Made by a program: the position numbers and the translations under genes
NCBI GenBank assembly: GCA_013368375.1
Contig: JAACJP010000021.1
Span: 248,001 to 312,000 of the forward strand
Source: Tricholomella constricta
Lineage: Eukaryota > Basidiomycota > Agaricomycetes > Agaricales > Lyophyllaceae
Length of the DNA stretch: 64,000 bases
Direction: 5' to 3'
The notes under the pieces: generated by a model
Database searches by the model: none
Seen by the model: the letters and a program-made list of their open reading frames with translations, nothing else
What the model was told of the DNA's origin: nothing
In this document: positions 51,751-63,800 of the stretch, one piece after another
Position numbering within the stretch: position 1 is the stretch's first letter
Layout of the letters: each line of letters begins with the position of its first letter

Positions 51751-52864
51751 ATATGAATGTGTTTATCAACACACGGAATTGTGATATTTGCGATTTGATG
51801 CTCTGGCGGTGCACTGTTCAGTGTTTCTGTTTCTGCTCGTTCTCTGCAATAATTGGGGAGGCGCACTCGCTCTTCGGCTTCCCCGTGAGACTGTTTCTTG
51901 TGGGGCATCATGTACTTCTTGTGCACCCTGGTCATCAATAGACAGACTTGTCATGCAAACATGTTTTACAGCCCCTCGCGCGATATGAAGAGCCTTTTGG
52001 GAGCGGTGTGGTAAACTTGCTGGGTAAAACACTCATGGCGGTCTCAGCAACATACCGCGCGCCACCAATTGTTTCGCTATGTATAGCTCCTTGAAGTGCA
52101 TTCATGCCTTGACCCCATACGCGAGCGATACATTCAGCTCCATCAAGAGCAGCTTCTGTGCCTAGGGCCTCTCGGTTTAGGTTTAGAGGCTTGATTGGAG
52201 CGCAGGCTGGAGCCTGGAGGGCATCACATAAACCTCCCACTCGCGCAGGGGAGATACAAATCAAGCATATCGCACGCAACCGTCTCTCGTGCATCTGAAC
52301 CCTCGGGAACGGGACAGAAAATATGAAAATGATGCCCGGCTATGGGGAGCAGTTGCGCTTGAAGGACAGCATATGGCGTCTGGGGCGTTGTGTCCCGGGA
52401 CGACCTGTTATATGCATGCTATGTACGTCAGCAGGGTGGTCGTCGGGCTGCAGCCGTCACTCAGGTTGTATGCGCATAGGTTGTGTTTGATGACGTTGTC
52501 CGTCGCCTTTAAGGCTGATGCTATGAGGAGAAAGGCAAGCCGTAGTGAGCAGCGCTGGGGTCGGGAATGCGAGATCGGAGTGTGGGTGGGTTGGAGTTCA
52601 CGCACACGACAAGCACATCTCCCAGTCCAGCCCAGTGTGGGGATAACGGCGTTCAAGCCAGGGTGGGGCGAACACCATCACGGGCCCTTCCAGCCCTCAC
52701 AAAAAAATACGCAACGTTGGTGTGGGGTTGCGCGCAAGTTTTGAGAAGGAGGTAGCGGACGTCGTGAAAGAGAGGCTGGAGGGTGTTGATCAAATGCGGA
52801 AGCGCTGCATGACCGGGTGTGGATCGTGTCGCATCCTGTGCGGGGACGGACAGACACACAGAGC
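51751..52864. other. Intergenic region, nothing recognised
   Basis: About 1.1 kb with scattered short frames on both strands, none with a recognisable domain. Confidence 0.4.
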
Positions 52865-53380
52865 TCAAGATTCGAAACCAGATGCACGGAAAGACGAAAA
52901 ATAGGGAAGAGACGTACAGGATGATACCACCACGGGCTCTGCCGACGCTCTGGGCCGCCGGGCGAGGCTGGCTTCCACTCTAGCGAGGGGGTGTTCCCCC
53001 CGGATAGAGAAGGAGGAGGAGGAGGGCGGGGCCAGGTCGGAGAGGATGACGTCGATTTGGCCGTGGGACAGCCGCCGGTCGATGAGGGCGGTAGCGGGAC
53101 CGGGGGCGGAGGGAAAGTCGGCTGTGAGGCGGTGCACGCCGGGGATGGGCGGGACCTTGTGTGTGGGGGCGAGGGCGAGGATGGTGCCGCGCCCCGGGGC
53201 GGGGGGAGGTCTTCGGCGAAGGCGGAGAAGGAGAGGAGGGTACGCGGGTCGAGGAGGTCGGGGGTACCGGCGGAGAGAGGCTCGGGCTTGGGCGGGGATT
53301 TGAGCTTCGGACGGGAGGAGAAGGCCTTTGCTGCGAGGGGTGTAGGTCAGGCAGGTCGGGGACGGCGAGCCGGTGTGTGA
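52865..53380 (-). pseudogene. FtsJ-like methyltransferase fragment
   Basis: Minus-strand reading GTILALAPTHKVPPIPGVHR, then LIDRRLSHGQIDVILSDLAP, follows the layout of the FtsJ core in the MRM2-like gene at 46744 (GTIVAVDLLRMQPIHGVHC, KVDVILSDMA). Upstream the plausible protein (DLLDPRTLLSFSAFAEDLP) lies in another frame, so a frameshift or missed intron separates them. The SAM motif and the second catalytic Lys/Glu are not visible. G/C content is clearly higher than the surroundings. Best taken as a broken or partial paralog. Confidence 0.4.
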
Positions 53381-54589
53381 GGATCTATAACTACGTGACG
53401 TCCTTTTACAAATACTTCAACTTACTTACTTTACTTCTTTCAACAATACTCCGTCGGCATCGTGCCCAGTTACTTGGCACGATGTCGATACCCTCGAAAA
53501 CTTCACTTAACGAAGACCCTCATTATTTTACTGATCCGATTACTTATACTTAGACTTGGTTGCGCGGGCCGTTAAACGGCAGGTCCGAGTTCTAGCAGTT
53601 TCAAAGGTGGTGTATGTATGAGACACGGCTATCTACCAAAGCCAAGTTATACTTGCATATAGGTTCACTCATCGAAATAACTACGCCCGAACATACACAG
53701 CCATAATTGCATTTTTGGCACCCAAATAGTATGCAAGGCTCCAAATTTCTAAGTCGGACCCTTCATGCTCCACAGAAGCACATGTGGTCATCCCATTGTG
53801 CGAGACCCTAAAGGGGAGATCACTCGAGAAACGAAGTGGCATTCTGTTACGGTCAAGGCTTAATGGCGGGTCGAGACGATGGGGAGGACAAGTGACGCGG
53901 CCTGTACGAGTAGTAGTAGCAGGGGGAGGTACATAGACAGAACAAGGATTTTGTTTTTTCGTAACGGGGGATTTGGATCGTGGATGGTGTCGTAAAAACG
54001 ATGAAGTGGAATTGTGTACCGAATCCTGTTCACAACCATCTACCGAGGCTGACATGTCTCCTGACGTGATGCCAGTCGTGCCGGAGTGCGATATGTGAGA
54101 CTCAGCCATAGAGAGGGGAGATTCGGCAGTTGATTTGTCTTGATTCACCGCTTGTGTAGGTACAGTAGTGTCTGGGATAGTAGGTACAGTATCAGTAGGA
54201 AGAGAAAAATGTTGTTGTAACATAACTGGGTGAGGTCTTGGAGCACAAGGATGTCGGCGATGGAAACGGTCAATGATTTTGTTGGCGGTGGTAGGGATGT
54301 CGGAGAGAGGAATCCAGGAGTTGTCGGTGTCAGGTAGGGAAGACCAGTGGACAAAATACTCATAACGGTGACCTATTTTGTGAGAGTCGAGAATATGGGA
54401 AATAGATGGGGGAGAGTTGGCGAGTTGGAAGGATTGTGGAGAGGAATGTGGGTGGAATTCAGAGGGATCTTAATAAGGTTCCAATAGGGAGGTGTGAAAA
54501 ACTGGATGTAGACGAGAGAGATAGAATGGTAGACGTAGCTGATATGATTGTAAGCCGATTCATTGAACAACTGGGAAGGGACCGTGGTG

Positions 54590-55674
54590 TCAATGATCCA
54601 ATTTAAGTGACGGTCGAGTTGTTCGAATATTCCGGCAAAGCAACCACACCAGTTGGTCGGGCGCATAAGTTGGAGAAGGGAGAACACGAGTGTTGAATAT
54701 TTTTTCTTGACGTTCTTGCAAATACTGAAGTTCAGCACAAAGTTCAGCATGAATCTGATCTAAAAGTTGAGCAAGGTTTTCAGCAGCGGGGACGGTAGAA
54801 AGATTGGAACGTTTTGGAGAAAAGGTAGGGTAGAAACCTAAGTTGGCGAAGAAGGGCAGAGTGGACGGTTTGTTGGGGTCGAAGAACGGGATAAGAAATG
54901 AATGCGCATTTGAGATGTTCGAAGGAACTGTGCGCAGACATAGATGGGAGATCCTGTTGGATGGAAATGAAATAGCGAAACTGGGACATTCTTGGCATAT
55001 TTGAGGAATCTTCTTGGAGTTGTAACCAAAATCTTGGGTTTGGGCGTAGAATTGTCGAAGATAGAGCGACCAAAGCCAGTCCAGTTGACGAAAGACTTGA
55101 GATATTGTGTTGACGTTGGAGGTGGTTGTAGTGTTGGCAATAGTGCTGGTGCTGAAGACATAGGGGTGTTGGCAAGACCGAAGCCTAAGCCAGCCATGGT
55201 AATAGGACATGCTTGAATTGAGGTTTGTGTAGTAATGGGCCGCGTAAGACCAAAGCCTTTAGCGGGGACCGTAACCAGAAAAGTGTGCTTGAGATTGCAG
55301 CAAGAAAGAGTAAGATCGGGGTTATCCCTATCGATATGTGGATTGTGGCAGCAAAGCCAATCCAGACCTAGAATAACAGGGAAAGAGACAGAAACTATGC
55401 CTAGTGTGATGCACTCGGAGTGTTTGTCCACCGTTATTTGTGTAATTACATCAGAGGAAACGAGTCCAGAGGCAATGGGTCAGTTGTCCACTGCTATTAT
55501 TGGGATTGGTAATTTCTTTGTGCATCGTGGCAGAGAATGTCGCATAGCAAAGACGTCCCAAGTACAAGATGCCGAAGTACCTGAGTCGATGAGAGCAAAA
55601 GTCTTGACGGGTTTGTGATTTGGAAAATTGAGCGAAACCAAAATAAAGAAATGGTCGGGAGACGAGGCATTCAT
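54590..55674 (-). pseudogene. Gypsy-2 protease fused by deletion to integrase C-terminus
   Basis: Protease active site ALIDSGTSAS near 55600; an in-frame TGA follows at 55480-55482; then VILGLDWLCCHNP, the second protease block. Further on, a junction near 54.85-54.87 kb switches directly to PFFANLGFYP, normally found near the end of the integrase, and then DQLVWLLCRNIRTTRPS. About 3 kb of catalytic sequence is missing compared with a complete Gypsy. Confidence 0.65.
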
Positions 55675-55825
55675 ATCTGTAGGAAAATTATAACGAGGTG
55701 CCTGGAGTGAGGAAACATGTGTCCATCTCCCGTTATCGAGCGAGAATGGACGATGAGCTCCAGAGTGGTCAGATGGGTCCTTACATTGTTGTCCGGTAGC
55801 CCTTGGACCTCTGAAGGGAGACCGG

Positions 55826-57948
55826 TTAGGCTTTTCCTGATTTGGGATCAGCCTTGGGCGTAGATTTAGCTTGTCTAGCCCTTATATCATGCTTTGCGTG
55901 CTCAGACATATTGGGACAGTTATTAACCGAGGGTGTACCTTGACCGCAATAATAACAAAGATTATTAGCTCGACGATGCTCGCATTCAGCGGGCATAACC
56001 TTTCCACGGCGCACACTATCAACTTCCATTGGAACGATGTCGGAGGACGACAAGGAAGACGAAGTGTGTGGCACATGAGCGGCAGCCGGAGGTTGCCGAG
56101 GTTGAGAAGTAGGGTTAAGAGTCTTGAAGTGGTGTTCCTTGACCTCCGTTTGATGACAATGGATTCTATTGTCAATAGAAATAATTGTCTTCACATAGTC
56201 ATCGAAGGTCTTGGGATGAGGGAGAATAACCATGGCATCCTTGACGGTTTCTTTGAGTCCTGGGTAGAAATTGTCGATTTTGGAGTCTTCATCGAAGTTA
56301 AGGTCAGCAATGATCTCGCGATAGCGAGACACATAATTGGCAGCCGGCTCGGGTTCTTGCTTGAGCTTATGGACCTTAGCGAGGGCAGTAGCGTGTTTAT
56401 CAGTATTATCAATGTGTTCCACAAATGCTTGATAGAATCCACAAAAGTCGTGGAAGAGTTCTGTAAGGGGGTGCGCCCACTCCTATTATCGCTTAGTCTC
56501 TTGTTCTCTGTCATCGGCCCCCATGGCCCTGCCTTAGACATACTTGCTGACCGCCATACTGTTCTTACGCCCCTTTTGTAGCTATTACTCCCACACCGAC
56601 ACCACTACTTAGATCCCTATCAGTCAGCTGGACAATTGTTACTCATCAGTAGTCAGCGCTTTTACATACCGCCTTAGTCACTGGCTCAGTGATGTAGTAT
56701 ATAAGCCTGGGTTGGAGATAGAATATCTCCAACCTGAACAATAACAGTATCTTCGGGTTTATACATTGATCAACTCTTAGCTTGCTCTCTCGTTGCCCTC
56801 TTCACGTTTCGCACTGTTGATTGCTCACTTGATCACATTTAGGACCTCTTGGCTTGCGCCGGCTTGCAGCTCCTCGCTCGCCTTCGCCCATCCGGACGTC
56901 CTCTAACTGTTAGGGCAACCCTACAGTGGAGCGCTATCACACTGACAAGGGGGAATCCGAAGTTATATTATGTACAGTAAGGAATGTAGTAGAGGCAGGC
57001 CTACCTGACAAGGGGGAATCCGAAGAGAATAGACTAAAGGATTCCCAGATGTCAGGGGAACGACTATATACGACATATGTACGTGAGGGCAGGTCCTCTA
57101 CGGTATACTGTACATGTAATGACAGGAAATGGTCAGCGGCACGTGTCTGGACACGTTCCCGACGCTGTCCAATCCTCGTGGCGCAGGGTACGGGCACGAG
57201 GTCGGGCAGCCGACGTCGGGATGTCGGGTTTGTCGGGATCGGTGTCGGTACGCATTGGGGAGAGGATTAAATGAGTGTAGGGGTATGTAGGAGTATGTAC
57301 ACGACGCTGGGGTCAGAGCGTCGGGGATGCGATCGGGAACAGGACGAGAGCGATCGTGCGCAGTCGAGGGACAGCCAGTGAGTGTCAGAGAGCGCGAACG
57401 GGAGTTCCCCTGACACTAACAAGTTCGGGGTGCGTATTTTCGATACTCGTGTACCACAATGCTGGTGATCCGTCCTTGAGGTAAAAACTGAAGTATAAAA
57501 CTTTGTTGTAGTCCGTAAGAAGAGAGCGACGTTGAAGGTGTAGGGCGTTGTTGATCTCTCGAAGGAACGAACTGAGCTGACCGATGGTTCCGTCGTACAT
57601 GCGCGGTTTGCAGACCTTTGGGATGCCCGAGCCTTCAGAGCTTGAGAGAGGAGCAGGTGGTTGAGGAGCGGCTGAAGTGTCAGAGGAAAGTGGAGAGAAG
57701 GAGCTGGTGAACAAAGCGGGGGAGTGGCTAGTATGTTGCTGAGACTTGAGATCACGAAGTGCATCGAGAATAGCCAAATTCTCTGTCTTGCATTGCTCAG
57801 AGTCTTTGGAGACAGATTTCCTGACAGCGTGTACGATGCGCCAAAGTTCCTGTACACCAATTTCAGGGGGAGGTGTCTCAGGGATAACAATAGAGTCAAC
57901 AGAGGAGGGCGGAGCCTGAGGAGCTAGGTTTTCGACTGGAATGGACAT
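55826..57948 (-). CDS. Gypsy-2 gag, interrupted by a 960 bp insertion
   Basis: Segments 57948-57422 and 56456-55826 add up to 1158 nt when the AGTTC duplication is counted once: one open 385-aa frame. The N-terminal half contains KPRMYDGTIGQLSSFLREI and SPALWYTSIENTHPEL. The C-terminal half contains YREIIADLNFDE and a degenerate knuckle CYYCGQGTPSVNNC lacking the His. Gag would package the RNA; this copy is disrupted. Confidence 0.7.
56462..57421. mobile_element. Solo-LTR-type insertion, 960 bp, within Gypsy-2 gag
   Basis: Starts TGTAAGGGGG, ends CACTAACA (TG...CA), and is flanked by an exact AGTTC duplication (56457-56461, 57422-57426). Contains a promoter-like GTAGTATATAAGCC near 56695 and an internal near-palindrome TGTTAGGGCAACCCTACA at 56908-56925. 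The 21-nt unit CTGACAAGGGGGAATCCGAAG occurs twice (56941 and about 57005). The two halves are not similar, so this is a long solo LTR or a non-coding LTR-class element. Confidence 0.7.
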
Positions 57949-58044
57949 AGTAACAGATTTTGTGATTGAATCAAACTGTTACAGTCAAGGCTCGAGTATC
58001 AGAACTTAGAGTAAACGTAGTATCGCAGAAATGGATGTGTTGAT

Positions 58045-59105
58045 TCAACAGAGAGTAAGTAAAGCGAGAAACAACAGATAAGTAAGTAAAGTGAGACATA
58101 TGTATATGTAAAAATTGGTGACCGTGACACATTCACCATGGTAAATGACACCAGCAAGGCAGTAAGTAACCTGCCACTGACAATGCCTTTGTCCTGATAT
58201 AAGTACCGTTAAGTCCCATGAGAGTGTCGGACTTCCCCGTGTCAAATTGAAGGCCAACAAAGGGGGAGCGTGTACAAAAGTATGTACCATTCTCAACGCA
58301 CTCTGACATGAGTGACACCATGACCCCACCTGGTACTGAAAATCACGTACATAGGTTTGCAATGAGGTATTGCCATCTGTCATAGGTATAAAAAGACAAC
58401 CCGTGATAGGATCAACCACGTAGTTCACAAGATGGCAGTTTGGACAGGCAAGCTTGGACAACAAGACCTGGACACGGGAGTCAAAGATGTAGTCAAACAT
58501 TGAGTGCACACTTGTGTACTGGCCCCAAGCAATTGTGGAAGGAGATTTCACGAATAAAGAGTGACGCAAGGTGCCATGCAGGTTCTCCAAGCGAACTGGC
58601 TGCAAGTAGCGGCATAAGAGAATTGTGCAATGAGCAAAGCCAAAATCTCAGAATTACAGAATGTAAGGAGCTCAGTGATGGTGTCGGGTTTTTGGTGCCA
58701 TGTATTGTGCAACAACACGACAGTCATGTCATACGCACAACTATTGTCCCGCCATGCCACCCCTACAGGAGCAACAAAGTATTCAACATCAAGTACAGAT
58801 ATTTTGACCGTTTTACATTGGAGATGTAAATTCTGGTAAATCATGGCAATTCTCGGATGTCGCTTACAGACGCATGTGGGACCCTGGCGCCATGCTGCTA
58901 AAATTTTATATCTGAGGTGCGTCCCCATTCCAAACTGTGCTGCTGAGAGGCATATATACTCAGACAACAGGTCTGAAAATTGCTGCAGCAGCAAGTCCAT
59001 TGACCTCACAAATTTTAGTTTAGACTTATGTTGATTACATTTCAAGGGGCCCCCGGGCCGGAAATGCCGGACCGGAGCATAGGGGGAGGGAGGGGGGTAC
59101 CCCAA
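58045..59105 (-). pseudogene. Decayed gene with C19-like cysteine-protease features (tentative)
   Basis: Two overlapping minus-strand frames join by one shift near 58.57 kb. Recognisable: a Cys box VAWRDNSCAYDMTVVLLHN (compare the catalytic Cys region of ubiquitin-specific proteases), two paired-cysteine motifs (CPNCHLV and CHSCQSA) like a zinc-binding insertion, LLAFNLTRGSPTLSWDL, and near the end CLAGVIYHGECVTV, where a catalytic His would be expected a few residues on but is not seen. Genes of this sort accompany DNA transposons in Agaricomycetes in my recollection; that link is inference. Frameshift and His loss make it a pseudogene. Confidence 0.4.
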
Positions 59106-60230
59106 GCTCTAAATAATTTTCCGACATTGAAAATATTTTGCTAAATTCCATATAGAAATGTATCTACAAGCACCAGAATGTTGCTCCGCATAGAGACAGC
59201 AACACGGGCACCCAGAAGACAGCTGTACTTCAAAAACAGGCAACCTCTTCCAAATTAGGGTGATTCGTCAGTCCATCAAAGCCTCGGCATGGGTGAATTT
59301 TTGAATGAAGTAACAGCAAGGCTGGTGGTGCGAAAGTGGACTGCATCAATGAGCCTGGGATAATAATACAAGCAAGAGAAGGAGGCGGACTTTTGAATGT
59401 GTGCCATAGCAGGCATGTTACTAATGCAAATGACAATGACAATCATGTTGTGCAGTGCTCCACTGTGGGCTGCGAAACCGAGCATGTGAGTCAATTCCCT
59501 TCCTTAGAAAACCTGGCTATCTGATGTCTTCCTACCCCTCAACAATGGCCTTCTTTGGCACTGTTCCGTGCATAAGGCCAAGAGGTGACAGTGTGCAGCA
59601 GGATGACAAATTATTGATCACATCATATTACTATATCAAGTAAATAGTTCCCATGGGAGGGGGGGGAGGGGGGGGTTCCTTAACTGCTGTAAATAATATT
59701 TCAATGATGGTCAGAATTGTTGCTTGTGAGAGGGCAAGGGATAGCAACACGATAGCAAAGTGTGCTGCTCAAATAGTTCAGTTTGCACAGCTGAGAGGCT
59801 GCGTGAGGTGAATTCAGAAACCCAAATTGATGGGCATGCACCGAGCTGATTTACCAAGCTGTTGGCCCAGCTCGTGGCCTGTAAATTAGGCCCGTAAATT
59901 GGCCTAATTTACAGTAAATCAGTCAGAGCTAAGTGCTTATGAGCACTTAGCCCCCTTATTTCAGAGCTTAATGACCACTTCTGGCTCATATAGCAGTCAA
60001 CAGCAGGACCATAGGCTCTCAGTACAGTATATTTGCCTCCTGGACATGCCTGTGGGAGGCTTCAGGTGTGCTGGGTTGCTTTTCTGCTCATATGTACATT
60101 TAAAGGACTGTAAACTGTCTTCAATCATAGTAGAGGAGCACCCCTTGTAGAATAAAATCAATTTTAGATGCTTTTAAGCTAGGTATATCCCCCCTCAGGT
60201 ATGCTCAGGGAGCTGAGGGAGGTGCCTCGC
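59106..60230. other. Gene-free transposon-derived DNA
   Basis: Contains G-rich runs (GGGAGGGGGG near 59655), the palindrome cluster described separately, and short unidentifiable frames. Probably the end of the element to which the C19-like pseudogene belonged. Confidence 0.4.
59846..59951. repeat. Nested palindrome cluster
   Basis: GTAAATTAGGCC (59881-59892) pairs perfectly with 59901-59912 around an 8-nt loop. Outside it, CTGATTTAC (59846-59854) pairs with GTAAATCAG (59914-59922). Next to it, GCTAAGTGCT (59928-59937) pairs perfectly with 59942-59951 over a 4-nt loop. Confidence 0.8.
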
Positions 60231-60474
60231 AGCGATGAATTTTTTTTCGTGAACCAAGGGAGCTTACGAGACGCGCTGCGGGCAGGAGGGAGGCGAGCGC
60301 TTTCGCGCAGACGTGCTGGGTCACGTGACCATTGATCGCCGTCGGATCACGGCAGGTGCCGGCGCCGTTTTTCCCGCCGACTGTTGGCTGAAAGTGATCC
60401 CATCATTATGATGGGAACAAATTGATCCAATCATTAAATAACTGGCCCAAAACTCAGGTGGAAAGACCTCGTTC

Positions 60475-60513
60475 TATAAATAGAACTCGGAACGACCAGG
60501 AGTAGTATAAAAG
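60475..60513 (+). promoter_or_regulatory. Gypsy-3 LTR promoter, two TATA boxes
   Basis: TATAAATA at 60475-60482 and TATAAAAG at 60506-60513, with a CCAAT at about 60427. A start site near 60535-60545 would fit the second box. Confidence 0.5.
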
Positions 60514-60802
60514 AGTAGAGCATTTTGTATCTACTCCTCAGAGAGAAATTCGAACACTTATCCCAGTCTTTCGAGTGACATCTAAACCCCGTGTGATTGA
60601 ATTGCGACACTCGTCACATTTCCCTCACATATTTTTGACTTAACAAGTCGTTCACTTCGCTCTACGCTTACTCTTAAAACCGCTCGTCTTGCTACTGGAA
60701 CCCCTTGGTCTGATCAACCAAGACCACCCGTGCTAGGCGACACTCTCAGTTATCGAAATCACCAACCAACAAAGACTTTCCGTCGAACATAACCTTGGTA
60801 CT

Positions 60803-63800
60803 ATGACTACTCGTTACAATCTACGGAAACGCGGGCAAGCCGACGCGGCTACCGCACCAGGTACGCATTTGATCAGGAAAATTACACTCACTTTTACGGT
60901 CTCTTATCGACACTTTTGGTCAATCTATAAGGGTAAGAAGTGTCGAAAGTGAGGAAGTGTCCGACACTTTTGAAAGAAGGTCCCCACTCTTTCAAAAGGT
61001 GATTTCACTTTCAAAAGATGTGTAAGGGCCAAGTAAGGGCCTACAAAGGGTTACCAAAGTGATGCAATAGGGCACGAAAAGAGGGTTTCAATGTTCATAC
61101 GCATTTAAATCATGAATATAATGTATATTGGCAATACTACATATAGTTTGAGATACAGGAGTGATCGATTACAAGTATGTAAAGTACCATAATTCCTGAT
61201 AAATTTCGGTGAGCCCCGTGTTAAAATGAGAGGAAATGCGGGTTGAGAGCGAGCTGACGCGACATCAGTACAGAACCTATGAATGAGCTGAATAAGCATA
61301 CCCTAATTCAAAAAATGCCTATCGGCATCTTTTGATTTGTGTACGACCGTGGAATAGAGCATAACGGAGGTACTATTGTGGAGGGCGGCAGGTAAGGCGG
61401 AGGTTCATGGTCATGGGCTTCGGATGATGGATGTGAGGTAAGCGTAGCCGAGGAAGGACTTCGTAAAGGTCACCAATGCCCACGTATCTCTGAGGAGGCA
61501 AAAGTTAAATATAGTTTGAGGCGATCACGACAAGCCACGCACCTTTCACCAGAGTTCAAACTGAGGCCTTTTCTCCAAATGGGACTCCAGGCCTGTATAA
61601 GCAAGACAACGAGCATGCAGTTAGTCAGTGATTGGCCAGTGTAGAGATGAAAGACAGAAGATGACAACGAGTTTATGCCAACAAGGGCGCCCACAGAACG
61701 GGCCATCTGGGGGCAAGGCAGATCACAAAGACATGCACTGGATGATTCAAAGCAGTGATTAGGGTGCAGAAATTGGGTAGACACGAGTGGGCGTTGAAGG
61801 TGAAGGTAAACGTTGAACGTTGAACAGTGCCGGTGAACGTTCGAACAAGGATCGAAAGGGAAACTGCTGACGTGGCATAATTTAAGCGGAGTTTCAATGA
61901 CTTGTCCATTTTTAGAGACATCGACTCAGACTCTTGAAATGCCCAAACCGTCGAAACTCAAGAAAAACAATATATGCGCTTACCTGACTGAATCTGTGAC
62001 CTTTGTAGAGGATCCTGATCAAGTCTCTGTAAATTTGGGTATTGCTTTTTTATGAAAGTGTTTTTTCTTTTTGATAGTGACTTGAAAGTCAATGTAAGTG
62101 ATGGAGAAGGGTTTTTTGAAAGGGTAAGTGCCAGAAAGTGAAAGGGAAAGCATCGAAAAGTGAAAGCGCTGAAAGTGAAAGTGCTTGTAGTTTTCCTGAT
62201 GAATTATTCCTATCCAAACAGCTAACCAGAACGCCACCGAGAATACCTCGGACACCGAGATTCGGTCCTACCGAGACGTTGTCATGACGAGGCCGCCGTC
62301 CGCTGCTAGTCAGCGCGATGATTCCCTTAGTGGAGACGCACACTCTGTTAGCGCAGATAGCGAAAATGCAAATAAAAATTTGCTTACCTTTGAAAGCAAG
62401 GAAGCACCCTCCGAGTTGACCTCTGCGGAGACAGAGGACGAGCGCCCATGGACTCTTGTCAAGGCACGCCGCACGCGCAGCCTGGAGTCCCTTCGTAGGA
62501 TGCGCGCTGGGGGATATGATGACCCCGACCTTAGTAGACTGACCGCGGAACAAAACACCGTCGTCGCGACCGCAGGAAGAGCCTTAACTGCGGAACAGCA
62601 AGAATTGCTGACCAGGCGCTATGCCAAGGTGCAAATTGTACCAGAAATCGGAGACGACCTTGACGAACCAGGGTCCTCCAAATCCAAAGGCAAGGCCGTG
62701 GACCCTCGTAACTGGGGCACGGCCGGAATACGCCCCGAGGAACTCTCTGTTGATGCGCAGCGTCGCGAGTTCGAGGCCTGGGCAGCGGAACGGGCCGCGA
62801 AAAAAGCTGCTGATCGGCGCACGATCGAGAAAGAGGGCGATGAAAATTTGCCTTCACCAGAAATTTTCACGAAAAAAACTGCCGATCAGCAAGCGATTAA
62901 AAACGAGGGCAATAAAAATTTGCCCGCACCAGAAATTTTAACCGAAAGAGTCTCAGCCAAGAAGGCGGGCAGGCGTTCAGTTACAATTGAAGAAATCCCA
63001 GATGTTGATGCACCCAAAACCAGGGCATTACCGCGGAAGATGACAACGAGCGGGCCGCCGATCATTAACAAGTTGCCAACGCCAATGGCAGAGACAGTGG
63101 CACAGCGCGTTGCCGAAACAGTCGGGGCCACCAAGAGGCCTAAGGCTGAGAAAGGATCGGCACCAGTAGGTATCAGCCCGCTATCACAAATTGCGCCAGG
63201 GAGCTACCTTGGTCAAGCCTTGGGGGCTGTAAAACGCGCGGAGTCGAGGAAGCTGAAAGCTTCGAAACACATCCCACAACCCAGCAGTGGTTCTCTCGAC
63301 GACTACAGCGTGGGGGGACACAGTAGCGACAGTCCATCGTCGAGTTCGTCAGAATCGTCCTCGTCGTCTTCATCCACGGACAGTGGCCGGAGACGCGGTG
63401 GCGCAAGCCACCAAAAACGCACAGCACGTCGCAGAACGCGACCAGGGCTTAAGCCGATCGCACCCAGAGAATATGATGGGGCAGCCGACGGCCGCGCGTT
63501 CCATCGGTTTGTCACCGAAGGAACAGATTACGTTGTCACCGGCAACGTGTCACGAAAGCGACGTGTCTTTGTGCTGTCCTACTATCTAAAGGGGCGAGCT
63601 TACGACTTTTATACACAAAAAGTGGCTGGGAATACACACCAGTGGAGCCTCGAGAACTTTTTCAATGAGCTATTTAATTATTGTTTCCCGATCGACTTTC
63701 GGATGAAGCAGCGTGAAAAGCTTCGAAAAACATTCCAAAATGACAAGTCAGTCTTGGAATTTGTTTATGAATTGGAGGAATTATACAACCTGATTGGGGC

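Larger units (their letters stand above)
53681..57978 (-). mobile_element. Gypsy-2: internally deleted, decayed Gypsy element
   Basis: Minus-strand order: gag (57948-55826, split by a 960 bp insertion), protease (about 55674-55300, with a stop), then a jump straight to the integrase C-terminus (about 54870 onward) and a chromodomain-like tail (YEYFVHWSS region near 54340). RT, RNase H and the integrase core are absent. The LTRs could not be defined. TGTTACAGTCAAGG at 57978 and TGTTACGGTCAAGG at 53845 may be the matching ends of degraded LTRs, but similarity stops after 15 bp. Confidence 0.7.

Noticed and set aside
52991..53380. Plus-strand Gly-rich frames
   Set aside because: Antisense of the G/C-rich FtsJ-like fragment; no protein-like features.
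53550..53620. Possible tRNA around GGGCCGTTAAACGGC
   Set aside because: A small hairpin exists but no acceptor pairing or T-loop consensus could be found around it.
53845..57992. TGTTAC(A/G)GTCAAGG at both ends of Gypsy-2 as LTR pair
   Set aside because: Identity ends after about 15 bp and the left copy is inside sequence that still looks coding, so LTRs cannot be claimed.
60874..62198. Complete DNA transposon inside the Gypsy-3 intron
   Set aside because: Inverted ends are visible but no target duplication matches and the leftover intron would be too short; kept only as an observation.
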